Source of the DNA: Ruminococcaceae bacterium UBA7075
GTDB taxonomy: Bacteria; Bacillota; Clostridia; Oscillospirales; Acutalibacteraceae
Assembly: GCA_002493635.1 (NCBI GenBank)
Contig: DKZL01000079.1
Span: forward strand, 1-9,919
Length of the DNA: 9,919 bases
Direction: 5' to 3'
The translations under genes were made by a program, and so were the position numbers. Position 1 is the first letter of the stretch. The number at the start of each line of letters is the position of its first letter. Positions 6,894 to 9,919 of the stretch are shown here, one piece after another. Below the pieces are notes generated by a model. That model was not told where the DNA came from and did not search any database. It saw only the letters and a program-made list of their open reading frames with translations.

Positions 6894-8345
6894 TTAAAAT
6901 TTTTCAAGTCCTTTTTCAAGTCGGTTGAGTGATTCTTCTCTGCCGAGAATGTCAAGAATTTCAACTGCGCCGCCGGGTGTTACGGTCTTGCCAGCCGCCG
7001 CAATGCGGACAGGCCACATTACCGTGCCGTTTTTCAGTTCTTTTTCAACAGCCATATTGATAAGGCAGTCGTGAATTGCAGTGCTTGTCCACTCAGGCAT
7101 TGCCTTTAGTCTTTCATAAGCCTCTCTGAGCAGGGCAGGAGCATTTTCAAGATTAGTTTTGCTCTTTTTATTGACAAACAATTCAGTGCCGTATTCAGGC
7201 AACTCTGCAAAAAAGTCAAGCATTTCGGGAATCTGAGTAAGCTGTGTTGTGCGCTTCTGCAAAATTTCTGCAAACTTTTCAAAAGTCATTTCCTTATCGC
7301 CGAACACCTGCTTGTAGTACGGCATTGCAACCTCGGTAAATTGCTCAGGCGTCATAGCCTTGATATACTCGCCGTTGAACCAAGACAGCTTGTCATAGTC
7401 AAAAACCGACGGTGACTTACTGATTCCCTTGATGTCAAATTCCTTTTCAAGTTCTTCAAGCGTAAAAATCTCCTGATTGTCCTTTGGACACCAGCCTAAA
7501 AGCGCAATATAGTTGATGATAGCCTCAGGCAGATAACCCTCGTCAATCAAGTCATAAAAGCCTGTTGCACCATGACGCTTGGAAAGCTTTGACACATTGC
7601 CGTCCTCGTCCTTGCCCATAATGAGCGGAAGATGAATATAGGTCGGAATTTCCCAGCCAAATGCCTCATACAGAAGATTGTACTTTGGTGTTGAGCTTAA
7701 ATATTCGCATCCACGAACAACATAGTTGATACCCATTGTGTGGTCATCAATTACATTTGCAAAGTTATATGTGGGATAGCCGTCTGTCTTAATAAGAATC
7801 TGATCCTGCAATTCGGTATTATCAACAGTAATTTCTCCGTAAACTGCGTCAACAAAGGTGGTTGAACCCTCAATCGGCATCTTCTGACGGATTACATAAG
7901 GAACACCCTCGGCAAGAAGTCTGTCAATTTCCTCCTGAGGCAAATCACGGCAATGACGGTCATATCCGCCGCCGACAGTTTCGCTCTGGATTTGTTCAAG
8001 TCGTTCCTTTGAACAGAAACAGCGGTAAGCCTTGCCCTCTTTTATAAGCTGCTCGGCATACGGAAGATACATATCCTTGCGTTCTGACTGAACATAAGGA
8101 CCGAAATCACCGCCGATGTCAGGACCTTCATCGTGTTTTAAGCCTGCAAGCTTTAAAGTGTTATATATTACATCAACTGCACCCTCAACAAGGCGTTCAC
8201 GGTCGGTATCTTCAATTCTTAATATAAATTTTCCACCTTGCGACTTGGCAACGAGATACTCATAAAGTGCTGTTCTCAGATTTCCCACGTGCATAAAACC
8301 CGTAGGACTTGGAGCATATCGTGTGCGTGCATTGTTATTAGCCAT
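6894..8345 (-). CDS. gltX: Glutamyl-tRNA synthetase (glutamate--tRNA ligase)
   Basis: Charges tRNA-Glu with glutamate; in organisms using the GatCAB route a non-discriminating form also mischarges tRNA-Gln. The 483-residue product has the usual bacterial length. Class I signatures are PSPTGFMHVGN (12-22, HIGH-type) and KLSKR (253-257, KMSKS-type). RGCEYLSSTP (211-220) is the GluRS counterpart of the RGxEHLxxTP motif. A zinc-binding pattern is suggested by C109, C111, Y128 and C132. The C-terminal helical anticodon-binding domain ends in GREESLNRLEKGL. The frame extends to a TTG at 8408, but ATG 8345 has GGAGGGG (8351-8357) 5 nt upstream and gives the family N-terminus, so I use it. Nothing in the sequence lets me say whether it is discriminating. 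Confidence 0.97.
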   Translation of the reverse strand: MANNNARTRYAPSPTGFMHVGNLRTALYEYLVAKSQGGKFILRIEDTDRERLVEGAVDVIYNTLKLAGLKHDEGPDIGGDFGPYVQSERKDMYLPYAEQLIKEGKAYRCFCSKERLEQIQSETVGGGYDRHCRDLPQEEIDRLLAEGVPYVIRQKMPIEGSTTFVDAVYGEITVDNTELQDQILIKTDGYPTYNFANVIDDHTMGINYVVRGCEYLSSTPKYNLLYEAFGWEIPTYIHLPLIMGKDEDGNVSKLSKRHGATGFYDLIDEGYLPEAIINYIALLGWCPKDNQEIFTLEELEKEFDIKGISKSPSVFDYDKLSWFNGEYIKAMTPEQFTEVAMPYYKQVFGDKEMTFEKFAEILQKRTTQLTQIPEMLDFFAELPEYGTELFVNKKSKTNLENAPALLREAYERLKAMPEWTSTAIHDCLINMAVEKELKNGTVMWPVRIAAAGKTVTPGGAVEILDILGREESLNRLEKGLEKF

Positions 8346-8366
8346 AAAATCCCCTCCGCAAAAATC

Positions 8367-8395
8367 ATTATACACAATTAGTATATCATAATAAA
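8367..8395 (-). promoter_or_regulatory. Probable gltX promoter
   Basis: On the minus strand a perfect TATAAT (8367-8372) lies 17 bp downstream of TTTATT (8390-8395, only 3 of 6 to the -35 consensus). The transcript would start near 8360, just before the GGAGGGG ribosome binding site, giving a very short leader. That leaves no room for a T-box or other riboswitch in the gltX mRNA from this promoter. Confidence 0.5.
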
Positions 8396-8463
8396 GATTG
8401 CATTTCAATATTTTTTATATGCAGAAAACAAGCTTAATCACCGCTTAATCAAGCTGCAACTGC

Positions 8464-8510
8464 GCAACTATTGGTTGCCATACAATACAATCCCGTTTTT
8501 GTAAACCGGA
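8464..8510. promoter_or_regulatory. Two palindromes in the divergent gltX / DUF998-like gap
   Basis: GCAAC-tattg-GTTGC (8464-8478) and the interrupted 20-nt palindrome TCCcGTTTttgtAAACcGGA (8491-8510) lie between the two divergent promoters. A direct repeat GCTTAATCA also occurs twice at 8432-8450. These could be regulator binding sites or short RNA stems. No regulator gene is in the window. Confidence 0.35.
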
Positions 8511-8511
8511 A

Positions 8512-8539
8512 TTGCTTGTAAATAAGCAACTCTTATAAT
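8512..8539 (+). promoter_or_regulatory. Promoter with embedded operator-like palindrome for the DUF998-like operon
   Basis: TTGCTT (8512-8517) is separated by 16 bp from a perfect TATAAT (8534-8539). The -35 element is itself one arm of a perfect palindrome, TTGCTT-N6-AAGCAA (8512-8529), which therefore covers the -35 and most of the spacer. A dimeric repressor bound there would block RNA polymerase, so negative regulation is a reasonable inference. The transcript would begin near 8546, upstream of the AGGAGG at 8566. Confidence 0.5.
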
Positions 8540-8578
8540 ATAAAATATATTGCACCAAATAAAACAGGAGGTAATTTT

Positions 8579-8596
8579 ATGAGATATGAAAAGTAA
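8579..8596 (+). pseudogene. Original start of the DUF998-like gene, stopped at codon 6
   Basis: An ideal AGGAGG (8566-8571) sits 7 nt before ATG 8579, the best ribosome binding site in the window. The frame reads Met-Arg-Tyr-Glu-Lys and then TAA (8594-8596). The same frame continues without interruption as the DUF998-like protein to 9235. This looks like the true start of that gene interrupted by one nonsense codon, rather than a real five-codon peptide gene, although a leader peptide cannot be excluded. Confidence 0.65.
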
Positions 8597-8599
8597 GCA

Positions 8600-9235
8600 T
8601 TGATTAACTGGTTAGGGCTTTTGGGGATAGTATCGTTATTGTCCTATACCGCAGCTGTAATTTTTGCTCCGACAGCATATCCCGGTTATGATTGTCTGGC
8701 ACAAGCTGTCAGTGACTTAAGTGCCGCCAACGCACCGTCTAAAATGCTATGGGAACAATTAGCATCTTTATACGGCATATGCGGAATTGTTTCAATAATG
8801 ATGGTTTGTGTTTTTATTCAAGGAAAACTTAACAAAACAATCCGTATTGGAATTTATCTTTTCACCGCAATGAATTGGGTATCGAATGTAGGCTATTCAA
8901 TGTTTCCGTTATCGGATAGCGGCAATGCAAACACCTTTCAGGATATTATACACATTTATGTGGTAACAGTGCTCGTCGTTCTGCTTTCCATTGCTTCTCT
9001 TATTACTATTATGGTTGGCGGTTATCGGGATAAAAAGTATCGCTCCTTAGCAATATGGGCGACCATAGCATTACTGCTAATGTTTTCAGGCGCAATTGGA
9101 ACAAATATAGTTCCCAGAGAGTTTTTTGGTATTCCGGAGCGGTTCAGCGTATTTGCTGCTACAGGTTTTAATGCCATACTGGGGATTTACTTGTTTCGTG
9201 GTTTGGGGGGAGTTAGTGAAAATAAACAAAATTGA
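8600..9235 (+). CDS. DUF998-like six-helix membrane protein, N-terminus cut by an in-frame stop
   Basis: The frame after the TAA could be translated from TTG 8600 as a 211-residue protein. It resembles DUF998 family membrane proteins, with the early signature YPGYDCLAQAVSDLSA followed by NAPS after the first helix. Six hydrophobic segments are visible at about 3-24, 50-75, 80-101, 115-141, 147-167 and 177-202. Biochemical function is unknown. Only seven codons separate the strong ATG at 8579 from the TTG, and the first helix remains intact, so reinitiation could still yield a working protein; the TTG has no good ribosome binding site of its own. The remaining frame is fully open with no other damage, so the nonsense change is recent, a sequencing error, or tolerated. 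Its last 20 nt overlap the KTR gene, indicating translational coupling. Confidence 0.75.
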   Translation: MINWLGLLGIVSLLSYTAAVIFAPTAYPGYDCLAQAVSDLSAANAPSKMLWEQLASLYGICGIVSIMMVCVFIQGKLNKTIRIGIYLFTAMNWVSNVGYSMFPLSDSGNANTFQDIIHIYVVTVLVVLLSIASLITIMVGGYRDKKYRSLAIWATIALLLMFSGAIGTNIVPREFFGIPERFSVFAATGFNAILGIYLFRGLGGVSENKQN

Positions 9236-9407
9236 ATGGATACGCTGCCCTGTTTGCGGAAATAAAACAAGGCTACAGATACGGAAAGATACAGAGTTAA
9301 AAAACTTTCCCCTCTACTGTCCGAAGTGCAAACAGGAAAGTTTGATTAACGCAAAGGATTTACAAGTAACGGTTATTAAAAGGCTTGAAGCAAAAGCGTG
9401 GAGTTGA
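9216..9407 (+). CDS. Cysteine-rich KTR zinc-ribbon protein
   Basis: A 63-residue protein matching the cysteine-rich KTR family common on conjugative transposons and other mobile elements of Clostridia; its function is unknown. The core WIRCPVCGNKTRLQIR is followed by NFPLYCPKCKQE. The pairs C11/C14 and C35/C38 form a zinc ribbon and KTR is at 17-19. The start is GTG 9216, with a GGGGGGAG ribosome binding site 3 nt away inside the end of the DUF998-like gene; upstream codons in this frame only shadow that gene. The tail after VTVIK (RLEAKAWS) departs from the EPDAKTQSR-type ending I recall for the family, so the 3' end may be altered. It is probably co-transcribed and translationally coupled with its neighbour. 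Confidence 0.8.
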   Translation: MKINKIEWIRCPVCGNKTRLQIRKDTELKNFPLYCPKCKQESLINAKDLQVTVIKRLEAKAWS

Positions 9408-9448
9408 ACAATAAAGCAGAAAATCGAGATTTGCAGAGGTGTATAGTG

Positions 9449-9865
9449 ATGTTAGAATGGATTAGAAAATTTGATTTAAGGAAAGCTGGAATATGTGGTG
9501 TTGTTATAGGTGGAATAAATATAATATTGCATATTTTGGTTATTGCAAATATTATTCCTTATTTATGGGTAAATGGTGGGAGAACCGAGACATTTGCAGC
9601 AGCACAGCAAATTTCAACGAGTTCTATCGTAATGACTCTTGTTATTATTTTGATTACTTTAATTGCAAGCCAGATTATTCCCGTTAGATTGAATAAGTTT
9701 TGGGGGATATTACTTTCTGCATTTTTGATTATTACATTACCCGTAACATTAATGGGAGTTATTCAACAGTTTTTAGGCACAACATTTGAAAAGTTTGTTA
9801 CGGGAATAGTAACAATAATTGGTTTTTGTGTACACACAAGAATTGCATTTGAAAAACGATGGTAA
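9449..9865 (+). CDS. Small four-helix integral membrane protein, function unknown
   Basis: A 138-residue hydrophobic protein with four predicted membrane helices, at about residues 14-36, 58-77, 84-106 and 112-130, and a basic C-terminus (FEKRW). Between the first two helices is a polar stretch PYLWVNGGRTETFAAAQQ. I recall similar unnamed proteins in Firmicutes but cannot give a family. The frame opens at GTG 9398, overlapping the KTR gene, but ATG 9449 has AGAGGTG (9435-9441) 7 nt upstream and starts just before the first helix, so I chose it. It is visibly AT-richer than spoIIE or the synthetases, consistent with separate acquisition. It follows the KTR gene by about 40 nt and is probably in the same transcript. 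No terminator is seen in the remaining 54 nt of the window. Confidence 0.75.
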   Translation: MLEWIRKFDLRKAGICGVVIGGINIILHILVIANIIPYLWVNGGRTETFAAAQQISTSSIVMTLVIILITLIASQIIPVRLNKFWGILLSAFLIITLPVTLMGVIQQFLGTTFEKFVTGIVTIIGFCVHTRIAFEKRW

Positions 9866-9919
9866 GAAGATACACATTAGAAATTTGTTGAGAAAAAATA
9901 TATCATTAAAGAGCCAGAC

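Noticed and set aside
8346..8408. N-terminal extension of GluRS to TTG 8408
   Set aside because: It would span the predicted promoter; ATG 8345 has GGAGGGG at ideal spacing and gives the family N-terminus.
8346..8530. T-box leader for gltX or glnS
   Set aside because: No AGGGTGGNACCGCG-type T-box sequence on the minus strand, and the likely gltX transcript start leaves a leader of only about 15 nt.
8579..9235. Stop-codon reassignment or selenocysteine-type recoding at codon 6
   Set aside because: The codon is TAA, which ends several intact genes here; no recoding structure is evident, and a simple nonsense change or sequencing error explains it better.

Overview
The window looks like chromosomal DNA of a low-GC, endospore-lineage Firmicute, most likely a clostridial gut anaerobe of the Ruminococcaceae/Oscillospiraceae type. 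The reasons are a full-length spoIIE with a Spo0A-style promoter, AT-rich intergenic DNA, strong purine-rich ribosome binding sites, and a cysteine-rich KTR protein of the kind common on clostridial mobile elements. The exact genus is inference.

Layout: (1) 2-259, the 3' end of an unrecognised gene. (2) 318-349, a perfect 12-bp hairpin shared with the end of spoIIE. (3) 354-2672 on the minus strand, spoIIE, the membrane phosphatase that activates sigma-F at the sporulation septum. (4) 2673-2982, a divergent intergenic region carrying a spoIIE promoter with a 21-bp spacer and possible Spo0A boxes on one side, and a sigma-A-type promoter for ruvX/yqgF on the other. (5) 2983-3411 ruvX, then 3512-4774 a CLC-family anion transporter with atypical selectivity motifs, ending in a very strong bidirectional terminator (4838-4881). 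(6) 4913-5067, two tandem copies of a 77-nt repeat, with diverged relatives just upstream of the CLC gene and probably also beside the gltX stop. (7) 5077-6768 glnS and 6894-8345 gltX, both on the minus strand, encoding glutaminyl- and glutamyl-tRNA synthetases. (8) 8346-8578, a divergent promoter region with several small palindromes. (9) 8579-9865, three plus-strand genes of accessory character: a DUF998-like six-helix membrane protein interrupted by an in-frame TAA at codon 6, a 63-residue cysteine-rich KTR zinc-ribbon protein overlapping its end, and a 138-residue four-helix membrane protein that is clearly AT-richer.

The left and centre are ordinary core functions: sporulation, rRNA maturation, ion transport and tRNA charging. 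The right end looks like cargo or debris of a mobile element, though no integrase, transposase or attachment site lies inside the window. I see no convincing new defence or biosynthetic system. The points most worth checking are the spoIIE promoter, the repeat family, the CLC motif changes and the nonsense codon in the DUF998-like gene.
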